DNA from: Mixophyes australis
Lineage: Eukaryota; Chordata; Amphibia; Anura; Limnodynastidae
Reading direction: 5' to 3'
Assembly: GCA_036250195.1 (NCBI GenBank)
Contig: JAVHZZ010000001.1
Location: 378,573,407 to 378,637,406, forward strand
Length of the DNA stretch: 64,000 nucleotides
The position numbers were made by a program, and so were the translations under genes. The notes under the pieces were generated by a model, which was given only the letters and a program-made list of their open reading frames with translations, was not told where the DNA came from and ran no database searches. Each line of letters starts with the position of its first letter. The first letter of the stretch is position 1. This document shows, in pieces, positions 22,186-35,700 of the stretch.

Positions 22186-22849
22186 ATTTTTTAGAGCAAA
22201 TGCATTTAGGGTTTATTTCATGTTAACAACCCACTCGGCCTCATAGGTGTTTATAAACATTTTTTTTAGAAACCCATTTATGTCTACCTGTATTCTGAAA
22301 CTTGGGGTCAGTCCACAAAGCAGATTTTGAACCACGATCACACACGTGAGCACTTGAAAGGATTGCAGAATACGCTTACATACGCTTACATGTAGTCACA
22401 CATCTTAATTCAGGTCTTTACTTATGCAATTGTGCATACAAACTGTTCAAGCTAAATAAAAAAACATTGCATCCCATTTGGATGCAAAGTAATATAGGTC
22501 AGTAGAGAAAAATATCTGCAGAGAACACATTTCAAAAGTAAACAAAAATTATTACAATGTTAGTTTATTTCTTAATTTAATTCATAACACATTCTATACA
22601 CAGTAAAAGTGATTGTGTACAGCACAAACTGTTAATTAGTGTTTATTAGTATTGCATATCTCTGGGGGTTTGAAATACCGTTTATGTTATGTACAATAAG
22701 GAATTCATTTAACCTGTAAAAGTAACACTTATCATGTAGCTGCAGTTTAGATTGTTTATGTAAAGTGTGCTACTTATTAGGTTCTACATAGTCACAAAAC
22801 GGTGTTTCCCTCCTTTCCCCTCCCTTTTTTTTTTGCTCTGTTTTGGCAG

Positions 22850-24070
22850 GAGATCAAAGTGCTCCCCCCTGTGGCAGCAGTGACCCAGAAATGAGTTTGA
22901 TTCACTGAGTCCTTCCTCCATAACAAGTAAATAACGTCAGTCATAGAGTGCATGTGTGTGTGAGGAGACACAATCTGCTCCCCCCTAGCACAAGAAGCCG
23001 CTGGGCTGGACCTTGTGAGCAGATCACCCATCTGAGAGCGGTGTGGGGGGACACGGATCATAACTCCAGAGAAGGTAGCCAGGATTACCCGGGCAGGTAC
23101 AGTCACCCATGTTTCTCCTCTCTGTAGGGAACGGTCGGCTGTGTGTGGGGGAGTGTTCTCATGTTTGCAGGCTTGTTGCATGTCTCGATTCATACTAGAA
23201 GCTGTTCTTTTGCTTTTTAAACAGGAGTTGGGGGGAGCCCGAGTGATCTGAGCGCTGCCAAGGTCGCTGCCTAGTGGAAAAATAATCTAGTACGTCATTA
23301 ATATGGCGCCAAAAGATTTGGTTCTTGATAATGCAACAGCCACTCGCTTTTCTCACTATCCCATCACCGAGTGAGAGATGTTAGTGGGTAGAAGGATGAC
23401 TCGTGGGGGGGGGGACGGGTACATAGTATGTTGTGTTGGGAGGGGTGCTGCAGAGTTGTACATGTGCTGACATGTAGCACCCTTTGAAAGCCGTGAGATA
23501 TTGAGCATGATGGTCAATATTATATTATGAAGGAGGCTGAAGTTTATTGCTATATGTGACCTTTTGGCCTATTGATTATAAAGTGATTCGATCTTGTGTA
23601 ACAGTTTGTACTCCTCAGTTTAGAGGGGGGAGAGGTCATGGAATGATTAGTAGGTTTGTTCTTGGCTATGGTCCCACTTTTTTGGTCCCTGCCTTTCCTC
23701 ACCGAAAGGCGGTCCCTTGGGAGGGTGAATGACGGTTGTTTGTGTTTTCCTGTTGGGGTGCGGGGTATACACGTGCTATTTGCCGTCCTGCGACGGATGG
23801 AACGTTACGGTTTTGTGAACGTTCTTATTTAGAACGTTACCCCGGATTGGAACACTGTGTTCGTGGGAGGGGGGGGTTGCGAGCGCCACATGAGACAAGG
23901 AGGGGCGTGGCGGGGCAGGTGCATGGGCTGCAACTCGTGTCAATGGTGCCAGGGCAATGCTTTTCGCATTCACATCTTCCTGCAGATGGGGAACGCTGAA
24001 GGGTTAACGACTCACTCTAGGATGGGGCTCCGTGTAGCGGATTACACACGCCGCTTAGAAAGCAAATAAA
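22850..24070 (+). promoter_or_regulatory. JADE1: CpG-rich block, candidate JADE1 promoter and 5' non-coding exon
   Basis: CpG dinucleotides and GC content rise sharply here relative to the AT-rich flanks (for example around 22980-23110, 23220-23310 and 23755-24060). No transposon signature is seen inside. It is about 17 kb upstream of the first coding exon of JADE1, whose 5'UTR is split by an intron, so a non-coding first exon is expected upstream. Candidate donors on the + strand include ggcag|gtacag at 23096/23097 and gcag|gtgcat near 23919. A 23-codon open frame starts at ATG 23303. Direction and exact start site cannot be fixed from sequence alone. Confidence 0.55.
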
Positions 24071-25335
24071 CCAATCAGCTTCTCGTATCATCTCGTAGTT
24101 TTGAATTGCGTGGTGCACGGTCATTGGGAAAACCTTCCAGTGTTTATTTAGCTGTCGCCTTGTTTGCGATTGGTGCTGGGGACCAGTGTTAATGCAACAC
24201 GTGGCTACTGAAAGTTCACACCCGTGCACTTACAGGGAGAGTCGTGTGTTGTGTTGACTATAACGGTTCTTTATTATGGAGAACACAAGAGAGGTGAGAT
24301 GTGTTGCAAGTTCCCTGGCACCGATTGCTTCCAAACAGCTGTGGCCTAGACACGAGTATTGCTCAATTGTTCTTTGTTTTTGTTTTGTTTGTTCTTATTT
24401 TAATTAGGACTTGAGGCTAATTGAGGTGATCTCCCAAGACTGCACGGTGTAATAAATAAAGGTTACATTGTCATTAAGAGTTATCACTAATCATGTCTTA
24501 ATGTTAGTTGATGTACAATAAAACGTAAGTCGGGTCCTCCTTCTGCTGTAAATGTAATTGCACCTTTGGACTGTGCAAACCAATTATATAAATCAGACGA
24601 ATAATCCTGGACCACCGTGTTTGACATTATTGTGCAGAGTCAGGAGAGATGTGGTTTCCAGAACTGTCTACATAAGTGGGCGGGGAGGAAAACTTAAATA
24701 CTCAGCCTTTCTAGCATTCCCTGCAGCACACTTGTAAGATGTCATGAACAACTGCTCATTCACTCCTCCCTTCATCCATAAGGAGGAAACACCTGGTGTG
24801 ATCAGCTGTGGAGAAACCTCCCATTGATTTCTGCATCAGAGAACTGGTCTCTCAGCTGATTCCATGTAAACATAGTAACAGTGCTGGGTGGACAACATTG
24901 TCAGTGCACAATCACGTTCTACTTTAGAGTACAAGAAGTAACCAATGAAAGCGATCTTAAATGTTTGCTTGACATTTGTCCTGAAGAACTTCCTGTACAC
25001 ATCTCTAGTTGAAGGTCCAACATGTGATCTGGACTGTAAAATTAGCTCACAATGTTTTCTTCATTTTTAGTCTATGTAATGTAGCATAATTTCCAGGACT
25101 GCTGTAAATCTGATTTTCCTTTATGGTATATTTTGAATTGTTTGGCGACATTAAATTGCACCTTGATTGTTTTGCAGCTTTTATGTTTATGGATAATTCA
25201 AAGGGTAAAACCCAACATAATTAAATGCTAACATTTTGACAATGTCATGGTGAGCTGTTTTGTTTTTGTTAATGTTCAGAACAGTTTTTTATGTTGTGTA
25301 AAACTGAATGCTGCAACTTGCTGGGGATGTGCGTT

Positions 25336-25337
<2 letters not shown>

Positions 25338-25366
<29 letters not shown>
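25338..25366. repeat. (TA)n microsatellite
   Basis: Short uninterrupted TA run. Confidence 0.95.
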
Positions 25367-25371
<5 letters not shown>

Positions 25372-25502
25372 TTGTATTACACTTAATCTTTTTGTGAATG
25401 GAAGTTTAACATCTCTACAGGGTACAAACATCGTATTTCTGCACTTGATAATGCACAATTACTAATTATTTGCTGAGTTTAACAGTTTGAAAACGGTAAA
25501 TA

Positions 25503-26567
25503 CGGCATGTGCAAAAGTCTGAGCGCCTTTCCAGTTGATTCATTAATACTTTTTTTATTTTTTTAAAGGCCTCAAAGCTTGATTGACTCGATAGGCCTTA
25601 AATGAAACCAGATGAAGACCATTCTAGAGTTGAATAAATGCTCTGACCCTTCTTACCTCTCAGAAAGGTGCATCTACTCTCAACACCCATGGTCTCCTCT
25701 AAGTAGCTGACTAAGGACTTGAAACAAATCTAGTTGCCTATTACAAAGAAGGGAAGGCTATAAAAAAAAAAAAAAAACACATTTCTAAATGCTTCGAGCT
25801 TGGAACTTCCAGTATCAGAAACATCATTAACAAATGGAAGCTAAATGGGAATTGTGGAAGCCAAAGGAAGACCCAGAAAAATTTGATACAAGTGCTGGTC
25901 ATATATGGGAAGCTGAACCCACAAATATCATTGCAAAGGATCTTCAGAAAGCTTTAGCTGACAGCGGATAGTGACGCTTACACAAAAATAAGTTGCCAGA
26001 AGAATTGTTTTTCCTACGACCTCAACAGAAAAGCCAAATTGGATTAAATTGTACTTTTTAGCCATTAACACAAAAAATACATTTGAAGAAAAGACAGCTT
26101 TGCCAGCCGTGAGGCATGTGGGTAGATCTATTATGATATGACATTTTGTGGCAGTTGATGGACAGTAAATATCTGGAAGGAAGAATGGGCTCAACTAAAT
26201 ATAAAAAGAGCAAAGAAACCAATGTCCCACAGTTAGTGAAGTAATTGAAGCTCAAAAGTAGATGACTGTTTCAGCAAGATAATAATCCAAAACCTGCCTC
26301 CAAATAAACATGAATGAGGGATTAAGGTTTTGGAATGGTCTCTGTGCCGCCAGACTTGAATATTATTAAGTAAATCTGTGAAGAGATCTTGGGTAATATA
26401 TTCAGGAAGCTCTAATAATATTTTGAGCTAAAAGAGTTCTCGGGTGATTGGGAGAAATTCTTAAAGAAAAAAATAGAAAGACACTTGTTGGCTATAAGAA
26501 TCATTTGGAAGCGGCAAAAGAATTGTCACTAATTACTGTTGCAGTTCCCAAACTTTTGCACTTGCCT
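25503..26567 (+). pseudogene. Tc1-like transposon, decayed
   Basis: Inverted ends GGCATGTGCAAAAGTCTGAG (25504-25523) and its counterpart at 26547-26566 bound it. The interior frames carry Tc1 DDE transposase traces: QQDNNPKPASK near 26272 (second catalytic Asp region) and PPDLNII near 26352 (third acidic region). Many stops are present. The same family recurs in reverse at 48134-49359. Tc1 elements move by cut-and-paste at TA sites; this copy is inactive. Confidence 0.8.
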
Positions 26568-26984
26568 TATTTTATTATTATTTTTTATATCTTTTATTTT
26601 GATCTGTTTAATTCATAAAATAAGAATTAAATTGTGCAGAAATATCATGTTTAAGTTTGTACCCTGCAGAGATTCTGTGAATCGTGCAATTTGACCAGAG
26701 GTGCTAAAATAAATTTGCATACTGTATGATATCATAGCCTTGGAAGGCTGAAGTTATTTGTGTTCCAGATTGGAGACCTATATATAGCTAGAAATGTTAT
26801 TACATGTGTATTTATATTTTGTGTGTTATATTTATATAATCGGACTGTCAGCATGATTAAACTTCCCATTTATTGTTATTTTTAGAAGATTAGTTATTTA
26901 CATGTTTTAAATGAAGAAGTTCAGGAACACTTCATTTTGTAGGGGGTTGGAGGTAACGCTGGTAGTCATTTTCGCGAACGATTG

Positions 26985-27408
26985 AATCCCGACACCAGTT
27001 AGAACGACATGTTAATCATAATTTCCAACAAGGGGGATATCGCACGTATTGAAAAACAGACATACAACTATTCCAATAAAGAAACATATCGGCAGTGACA
27101 CTTACGTCGCTTCGAAGTGTGACCGTTACATTACTGCTATTAAGGGGTGTCAATACGAGGACCTGCCGGCTGTATGTGTTTTATGAAGGGCTGTACATTA
27201 TACAACTGGTAGGTCCTCGCATTGCCCCCTTAATAGCAGTAATGTAAGTGTCTCCCTTACAAGTCATGTACAAGTCATGTAAATGTCACTGTCGGAATGT
27301 TTCTTTATCGGAATAGTTGTATGTCAGTTTTTCAAAACGTCTGATATCTTCCATGTTGGAAATGACATCAGTTGTGATTAACATGTCGTTCTAACTGGTG
27401 TCGGGATT
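26985..27408. mobile_element. Long inverted-repeat (foldback) element
   Basis: The first and last 34 bases are perfect complements (aatcccgacaccagttagaa at the left end). Internal blocks also pair: catacaactattcc with ggaatagttgtatg, and cattactgctattaaggggt with the ccccttaatagcagtaatg block. It has no coding capacity and no clear target duplication. Confidence 0.85.
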
Positions 27409-27847
27409 AAGTGTTCATACACTCGTACCCCACCTGGAGGTAAAATTTCCATATTTTTATTTCTTGATAAACTGATCAGTGCTATTACATTTAAATACTA
27501 AACCTAATATTAACTAACAATTGTTTAATTTGTAGTGTAAAATATTGAATGCTGTCAAGTTACTAAAACAAATGCACTCTTATAATGCTGTCTTAAGAAC
27601 TGGTTTTGGCACTGAGTAAGAGCTCCATATAACAGTTATAGGAGATTTTGTTTCTGAGATATTCACTATTGGATTTATCAGAAATGATATTGTGTTTTCT
27701 GGTGGGTTTTTTTATTTATTTTTTCTTGTATAGCTGTGAGTTTTCTTGGTATAAATAATGCAAATTGTATAAAAATGCATACAGCAGCAGCAGGTAATGT
27801 TCAATGACCATTTCCCAATTAGCACCTTCCATTTCCAGGTCTGACCT

Positions 27848-28025
27848 GGGGGTAAATGTATCAAGCTGAGAGTTTTTCGGCGAGTTTGGTTTCTATAGGC
27901 AACATATCCACTTTTCAATCAGATTCTAGCTATCATTTTGTAGAATTTACTAAATTAATGATAGCTAGAATCTGATTGGCTTTTCAAACCCTCCGAAAAC
28001 GTGTCAGCTCGATACATTTACCCCC
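27848..28025. mobile_element. MITE with long inverted ends
   Basis: gggggtaaatgtatcaagctga and its near-complement ending taccccc bound a 178-bp element. The middle contains gattctagctatcat / atgatagctagaatc. Its ends resemble those of 2358-2547. Confidence 0.8.
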
Positions 28026-28218
28026 TGGTGTATAACAAGTAAGTTAACGTGAAATGCTGTGAACCCTATTCGGGGCCGTCATGTCACTTATGGGGCCCTG
28101 GTACAGCAGCTTTTTTGGAGCCCCCTTCTATAGCCTCCAATGGGGGCGGGGCCACACCAGGTTGAGGACTCCTCCCACTATACACAGGCCCTGGTACTTT
28201 TTATCTACTCCCCCTTGA

Positions 28219-28240
28219 CCCCCCCCCCCCCCCCCCCCCC
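28219..28240. repeat. Poly-C tract
   Basis: About 22 consecutive C; likely unstable and prone to assembly error. Confidence 0.9.
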
Positions 28241-30466
28241 TTCCTGACTCTGCTTAATAGATATTGTGCTCTGCTGTGACCGATTTATTGCAAATTCCTC
28301 TCTTCTCCACTTTCATGAAAATGTGCAGAAAAGAGGCAACCAGCAGTTAATTAACTGCATTAGTGAATCATGCCTGTGATTTTTAAATACAGTTTATAGG
28401 AGTTAGTGAGTTGAAAAGCGCATTAAAAACAGATAGATGAGAACATGCCCTGAATGTCTGAACAGTTGTTTGTTGCCAGTCCCATACATTTTAAATGGAA
28501 AAAAATGGAAAGACTAATGTGACCTGAAGTATTGCGCACTCATTACTATCCAGCACATAAATTTTCTTGAATGCAAAAAAGGTAACGCTTTTTTTTCTGG
28601 TGTATCAGGAGTTTGGATTATGGTAAAATAAGGATTGTGTGTTAGAAACTTATTGGAATGTCTCGTAAACTGTGTTTAATCAAAGGAAAAAATTCATTCA
28701 GAAGTTGCTGCCCTTTTAATGTTAAAGTCCTCTCCACAATCCTAGTCACTAGTTTGGATTTTGGGTGGTTTATAAGGTGTGTACTAAAAATCTGATTGTT
28801 GTACAGTATTTAACATGATTGGTTGGGAGACTTCAGTTTTAGGTCACTGGGTCATTCTGGGCCCAATAGAGTAGTAAGCAGAAACATGCTTTATGTTCTC
28901 TGTTTCAGCTAAGTGCCACTATATTCAGCTTGGAATACCCGGCTTCTTTATATATGTGACACTTTTTTATTTTTTTGGGGTGGTTGATTGTGTTCAATAC
29001 TTGCCATTTTAACGCAGTGGGTGGTCTAACATTTTAAAAAGTGTTGGTTCTGCTTTACAAAGCAAAAATGATTAGTTAATTGAGGAAGACACTAGAAGAT
29101 AACAAAGCTACACACCTTTTTGTAAATTTCCTTCCAACCAGCTATATAGATATAGAGCGCTGCTAAGCACAATTATTGTGAAATTATTTTACGAAGCAAT
29201 TTCAGAAACGTCCTAAATGTACCTTGGTTGTGTACACAGGACAAATAATTTGCTTAAAAACTTTTAATAAAGCAGTGAGCTATTTGTGTCCCCCCCCATC
29301 CCCACCTTAATCTTAAATTTTACAGCAGTGATGCCCTTGAGGAGGGTGGCAGCTCTTCTTTGATCAGTATCCTTAGATGATCTGTGAGACCTAAGGGAGT
29401 GTATGGGGATAGGATACCAGATGGCTTATGATTCTCACAAACCGTTTCACTCCTTCCTAGTAGTTCATTTGTCTGAAAATTGGTGAAAGCTGAAATAGAT
29501 GTACTGTATATTCTGAACATGTAATTGTGAGCAGAAAAGCTAAAGACACTGAGGACTCCTTCACACGCTTGCGCTGCTTTTGTGCTTTTCAGATGTCAAT
29601 AAATGCATGGAAAAAGCATTAAAAAAAATAGGACCATTATCAGTCAGTGGCTGCGCCATTTACAGTTTAGTACATGGCATGCCCTAATGGTCATGTTTAA
29701 TGCATGCTAGCATTACCACGCAAAGCATGAAAGCATAAAACTTATGTGTAAACAAACCCTAAAATGGTATTGTAAGAAAAAAAGGAAACTACCAAAAACT
29801 AAGTAGCCGTTCAGATCATCCGAGCGAGTCACCTGAGATAAAGTTATAAAAACTTCTTTTTACAGATTATTGTAGCAAAATATCATCCTTTTCCTTGTTT
29901 TCAAATTATTATTCCAGTTACTTATTTATGTTTGACTGGTAAACCACAAATTGGCATGATATGGAAATCTGCATGATCAACTCCCAGCTGTGCAAATAGC
30001 TTCACATTAACTCTTTTATAGATCAAGTACGTGCCATCTGTGAACATCAGCTCCTGGACTTACTGAAGGAGTTGTCTTGTTAGTGGTGTTACGTATTGCT
30101 AATTTTCCTGCAATTGTAGAAACACTGTATAAATAATTAGAAGGCACTTAACTTATGACCATATTTACCACCTTGCTGGGAGTTCCTTGCATGTACAGGT
30201 GATGTCTGGTGCATTTCTAAAGAAGTTCTTCGCAATCTGTTGGTCATGAAAAGCTGATTTATTTTTATAACCACCTAAAATACAAATTGAACACCTATTT
30301 CAGTAGCCAGGCATAAACGCACATTTTCACAGTGATTTCATTTTGTAGAACCTACTCCAGGGATGTTTTGTTCACACAAGTATAAGGGAGCCTTCAGTTA
30401 AGCATGAAGTCAAAATTTGCTCCTGCTTGGTCCAAATGAATGCGATGTAAGCAAACACCTTTGAAC

Positions 30467-30638
30467 CATACATCCCAACTGTCCCGATTTGTGACGGGAC
30501 ATCTCACTTTGTGGGCTGCAAAAGGATTGGGGCTGAAACAAGTGGGTGGGGTTTTTACCGAACCTTGGCATGTTTGGGCAGAATGGGGGCTGGCCTTAAT
30601 TTGTCCCGATTTTAGGATTCTAAATGTTGGGAGATATG
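30467..30638. mobile_element. hAT-like MITE
   Basis: catacatcccaactgtcccg at the left and gttgggagatatg at the right are inverted ends. ttgaac occurs on both outer sides. The interior is tgtcccgat-rich, as in a widespread amphibian MITE family. Confidence 0.65.
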
Positions 30639-30702
30639 ATTGAACATTGTGAAGGCGTCTGGATGCATGATCCTGGTGCCTGCATATCTCTAATGTTTAG
30701 AT

Positions 30703-31265
30703 CAGTGGTCAGTGAACGGGTAAATTACCCCAAGTGGGGTAAAATGAAATTCCTGGGGGTAGTGCTGCTGATTCTGTCGGTTGGATTGTAGACCACTTTA
30801 AAAGTGAAATTGCTGTTTTACCAGAAGAGCCTCAAGGATTGGCAGAGGCACTTCTTGAGCTTCGATGCAATAATGAAGCAGGTATTGCATTTGAAAACAA
30901 AGCAGATCTGTCATATTTTTGGATGTCAACAGCTGCAACAACCTACCTTTGCGAACAAGGATTTTCCACTCTAATGAACATAAAGGGGGAGAAATTGATA
31001 GGACGCTGAAGACTGTATCCAAATTGCTCTGATATCAAAATGCCCCAATATTGATGCTCTTGTATAAAAAAATGAAACAACATCATTTCTCCAAAACCTG
31101 CAGTTTTGAAGTTGAAGCTTTCAAAGAAATTTTGAATAGATTCAATAAAATTTTGAATTCCATTAATTAATAATATATGATTTCCTTCCTTTCAAATCAA
31201 GGGGGTAATGTCGGCGTATCTAAATATATTTGGGGGTAGAAAGTAAAAAATTTCCCTGACCCCTG
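30703..31265. mobile_element. hAT transposon remnant with 8-bp duplication
   Basis: gtttagat occurs exactly at 30695-30702 and 31266-31273. The ends CAGTGGTCAGTGAA and TTCCCTGACCCCTG are inverted. A + strand frame reads FWMSTAATTYLCEQGFSTLM, the hAT C-terminal core of the SCAND3/ZBED5-like type. Most of the transposase is lost and stops follow. Confidence 0.9.
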
Positions 31266-32540
31266 GTTTAGATGGACAGCAGCAGAAACTGGTTCAGCCC
31301 CTCCAGTTTTTTAGTGTTTGAGGCTGTCCCACAATTCACATGATTTGCTTTTCTGAATTTGAGAGGCATGCAGACATTGGGATCAATGTTTTACATAGAT
31401 TTTTACTTGTTTATTTTTATAACGACCATATTATAATGTGGATTGTATTGGGTAACTCTCATATCCCCTCTACCTTACACAGATGTTAGGTGAAGATGAC
31501 ATCTGTAGAGATCACAAGGGGATGGTTCTTAAATACTAGTAAAATTGGTAAACTTAAATGCAGCAAGTTCGGTTGTATAGATGCTTAACTGTATTTAGAC
31601 TGACACTGCATGTGTGTGTGTCTTATCTCGCACACATAATTACTGCCGCAGAGAATCTGCTAAACATCTATTGTTCTGCTCCCTTAGGACTGAAAATAGC
31701 AAAGTTTTGATGTTTAAGTGGAATATAAATTCAGGAGAAATGAATGTAAAACAAATACAGGTAGAAGTAATACAATGTTGGTGTGTAATACCCAGTAAAT
31801 AAATATATGAACAGATAAGTGATAGGCCCCTGGAACCTGCATATGAAAAGACATAGTGATGGGAGCTGTTGAAAGCACATCTGTCATAACATTTCCTCCC
31901 CAGTCTGCATCTGCTCAGTGTTATCGCTTGCTGAGTGCTGATGCTGCTTTTCAGCCTGTGGTTCTGCTCCTAGAGAGCAATCCTTTTCAAGTGTGAAGTG
32001 TAGCTGTGTCATCAATCTATTTCAGCTTGTCCTACGTGCACCTTGTAATGCAAGTCCTTTTAATTTAGGTTGGTTAAATAATGTCTTGGCCACGAAGATT
32101 GTTTTTAGCCTTTTAGGATATCTCACTTGAAGATGTGTACACTGACTTCCTAGCCTGGGGGCAGTGGGGGGGGGGCTCTCCATTGTTACAATGAACCTGC
32201 CTGTATCATTTCACGTGTTGTATACTACTGCTTATTTAATATATGCAATCAAGCTCTATAACAGCTTATTTCTGTGATTTGACTGTATGAAAAAAAGTAT
32301 TGTTTGGTCCTATGTCTACTGCTTTGTCTGCTATAGTTTTTTTTGTTTTTTTTTTCATTGAAATCCCCTATTTGCGAATCATTGTTGGGATGGTTTTCCT
32401 TTTTAAATGTTCTGTTTCATCACCAATACCAATGTGAAATGAAGCCATTAAAATTTTTGGGTTCTTAAAACCTTTTTGCTTTTTTTACTTTTGTAAACAA
32501 TATTTCAGACCCATGGTGCAATTTTTAGTTAATAATGTAT

Positions 32541-33015
32541 CCCTTCATCATCATCATCCTCTGTTTATAAAGCGCCAATATATTCCGTAGCGCTTTACAA
32601 TTGGGGACAAATACAGTAACAAACTGGGTAAAACAGACAAAGAGGTGAGAAGGTCCTGCTCGCAAGCTTACAATCTATGGGACAATGGGAGTTTGATACA
32701 TGAGGTTAAATCTACATTTTGCATTTCAGTCCAGCAAGACTGCAAAGGTAAAAGTGATTCGTAATCTAAATAATCCCATCACACAACAATGTTGGTCAGG
32801 GGGGTAGTTGTCTTGTGTGAAATTGTGTAACTGATGGTAATAGGGTAATGTAGTGAGGTTAAGAGGGTGGTTGAGGAATATTATAAGCTTGTCTGAAGAG
32901 GTGGGTTTTCAGAGAACGCTTGAAAGTTTGTAGACCAAAGGAAAGTATTCTTGTCTGAGGGAGTGAATTCCATAGAGTGGGTGCCTCCTGAAAAAAGTCC
33001 TGTAACCGGGAATGG
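32541..33015 (-). pseudogene. L2-type LINE ORF2 end and 3' tail
   Basis: On the minus strand it reads LWNSLPQTRILSFGLQTFKR then LKTHLFRQAYN, the C-terminal end of L2-clade ORF2. A 3'UTR follows with gcgctacggaatatattggc and a tgatgatga tail. It is a 5'-truncated copy, as usual. Confidence 0.8.
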
Positions 33016-33554
33016 GAGAATTATCTGGAACTGGAGGGACTGCTTATTACTGTGAGAAATGAGAGTTTATGCCCATGTATTATACAATATTTCTAAATAT
33101 ATAACATGTTTTTGTCTATGCCTTTCACTTTACAAAGCAAGAAAATGTTAATGGTGGGGGGTGGTCTGTCATATATGTATGGTTTCCCTTCCACACAAAC
33201 TGAACTAGTTTTTTTGGGGACGAGGGGAGATTTAAATGGCTCACAGAGAGAAATAGAAGCTGTCTATTTGCATAACAAGGCAAGTTACTTGAGATTGCTT
33301 ATGTTTTGTCACCTGTCAGACTAATGTGAGTAGGGATTATCATTGAGGTATGTTATTTCCAGTCTTTATCTTAAACTTGTAGATGGTCTAAAAAGTAAGG
33401 TGACCGTACTTGTAGGTGAGTGTACACAAAGCACTAAAGTAACTTACTACAGAAAAAAGCAGTTAGTAGAAAAATGGCATATAATGGTCACCATTGAAAA
33501 CTAAGATTTTCTGGAGATCAGACAAGGAATGAGTGTTGGTAGTATAACAAGACT

Positions 33555-33946
33555 AAGTGGTCTATAAGCTCCAGTGGGGCAGGGACTGGTGTTCGTAATT
33601 ACATAGGACAGCAACTGAGCAGGCCCAAGATGGCTCCCTCACCCTCTGCAAAAATTTAAAGTACTTTGAGCCCTATTGGGAGAACAGCATTAGAATGTTA
33701 GCTATGTGGCAGCATCCTGTGCCCTATGTCTCGTATCTGTCCAGTCTCTGTCTTCCTTGTTTGTCCTTGTCATATCGGAATTGTTTCTGCATGCCATGCA
33801 GTTTGTGCTATGTGCCTCCTTGCATTAATTATTCTGCTCTGTAACCATGTACATGTTCTGTCTACTGTTGACATATGTCATATTTGTACTACTATGTTAG
33901 GCATTGCAGAACCTGTGGCGCCATACAAATAAATGATATTTAAATA
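33555..33946 (+). repeat. L2-type LINE 3' tail, + strand
   Basis: Starts ataagctccagtggggcagg and ends tggcgccatacaaataaatga, the typical amphibian L2 terminal pattern. The middle is diverged. Confidence 0.6.
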
Positions 33947-35150
33947 GCGATTACATTTATTTTATTATTATGTGCTTTGTGAAAGGGCATCTCGGAGGGG
34001 ATTTGGGTAAAACAAGTGTTTGTGTATACTTTTTATACCTTGATAGTGTACAAGATCTTAACAAACTCTGATTAGAAACATCTGTTCTTTGAATTAATTC
34101 CTTCATTCCTGTTCATATCCCTCTCATCAGCTCACACGCAAGGATCCATTTAACATAATAAAACCACATCAAATATAAATGATATACTAAAATAAGATAA
34201 AAACAATGTACATATTTTCATGCTAAAATAAATTGACTTTATCCCAAAAAATATCTTTGACAGTTTCCACTGTGACTAGAAGAAATATATTATCGCCACC
34301 AGCGTAATGTTTTCACTGGGGAAAAACCCCAGTTGGCTTCTATAGGGAGGTGGAGATGGCAGAGTGACTAAATAGATTGCAGTAGTTTATAAACTGACCA
34401 CTGATTTCGAGTTTAGAAGTAAATTTTATAAAATGTTTGCTAAATTCTAGTAGAAGGTGAGCAGTATTATTGGTGTTTGCTCAGAAAACCCTGTAGTTTC
34501 CTTACTGCATGCTCCTAGATTTCTGTCTCCAGTTTGTGTGTTTACTGTTGGAAGCAATTGTTGCTACACTAAACATTTTTGTGTGACCTTCTCTACCTCT
34601 TTACATATAAAAGTAACTTTGTAATTATTTGTAAACAATTGGAGCAAAACATTTGTTATCCTATAAATGTTTTTTTCCTTCACTGGAAGAAAATAATGTT
34701 GTCATGGACAGTCCTTTGTTACGTTTTTGCATTTCTAGCTCTCTGTCGGAGATCTAATGTGTGTTTTCACTTTGTTTAGTTAGTAACATTAACAAAATAT
34801 TTGCCTTTTAGTAATGATCCAATATATGCACATTTGTGTTTATTACAAACTCACAAGATTCCTGGATACAAATGAACAATAATTGTGGACATTTCATGTT
34901 GCAGTCTTAGAATTCGGAGTGTCTTAGAACATTGTTGGTTTTTGCTGCTTTGCTTTCATACCTACTTTACATGGAATATTAGATATGCAAATACCCCTTC
35001 AGGCAAAACATGCCACTGTCAGTGTTGTTTGATAGGTGTTGGCAACCTGAAAATAAACAACCTGAAACTAAGCACGCTTTTCTTGTAAATATAGAAATAC
35101 AGGTATATGTATATAGTGTGTATGTATGTATATAGTGTGTGTATAGATAT

Positions 35151-35151
<1 letters not shown>

Positions 35152-35232
<81 letters not shown>
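35152..35232. repeat. (TA)n microsatellite
   Basis: About 80 bases of TA preceded by degenerate tatgtatatag repeats. Confidence 0.97.
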
Positions 35233-35235
<3 letters not shown>

Positions 35236-35268
35236 AGTTAACCTGTGCATGATACTCATGCATTCTAG

Positions 35269-35620
35269 TCAAATCAAGCTACTTAAGGTGTTCTTGTCAT
35301 GCATTTGGGCCTAGCCCAGGCCTCCTCAGGGGAAGAGCTTTACTTCCCGACGCAAGCGCCCTTTTTTAACGTGGTTTTGTCCACATGTCACCACTTCATC
35401 ATTTTTCTCCATCACCTCATCTTTCATCTTCATCGCCACATCCTTCATCAAGCTACTTAAGATGTTAAAAACTCCCCACTGTCACCCCCGGCATTCACCA
35501 ACCACTCCCAACTGTCACTTCTTCTTCAAGAAATATATAGGTCAGTGTATAACTGCCCAGCAGGTGGCGCTGCAGCTTGGTTTTGTTTTTTTCACACACG
35601 CTACTAGGCATTTATATAGT

Positions 35621-35683
<63 letters not shown>

Positions 35684-35700
35684 CTTGTACACCATATGAT
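35269..35700. repeat. Repeat-like stretch ending in (TA)n
   Basis: atcaagctacttaaggtgtt (35269) and atcaagctacttaagatgtt (35446) form a direct repeat about 177 bp apart. The segment ends in a second TA array at 35622-35680. The text near 35570-35620 (gctactaggcatttatatagtaga) looks like a retroelement end, possibly PLE-related. Confidence 0.4.

Noticed and set aside
23736..23999. Open frames in the CpG-rich block
   Set aside because: High GC removes stop codons on both strands; no family motif and frames overlap on opposite strands.
34979..35272. Minus-strand frames of Ile-Tyr repeats
   Set aside because: Translation of the (TA)n microsatellite.
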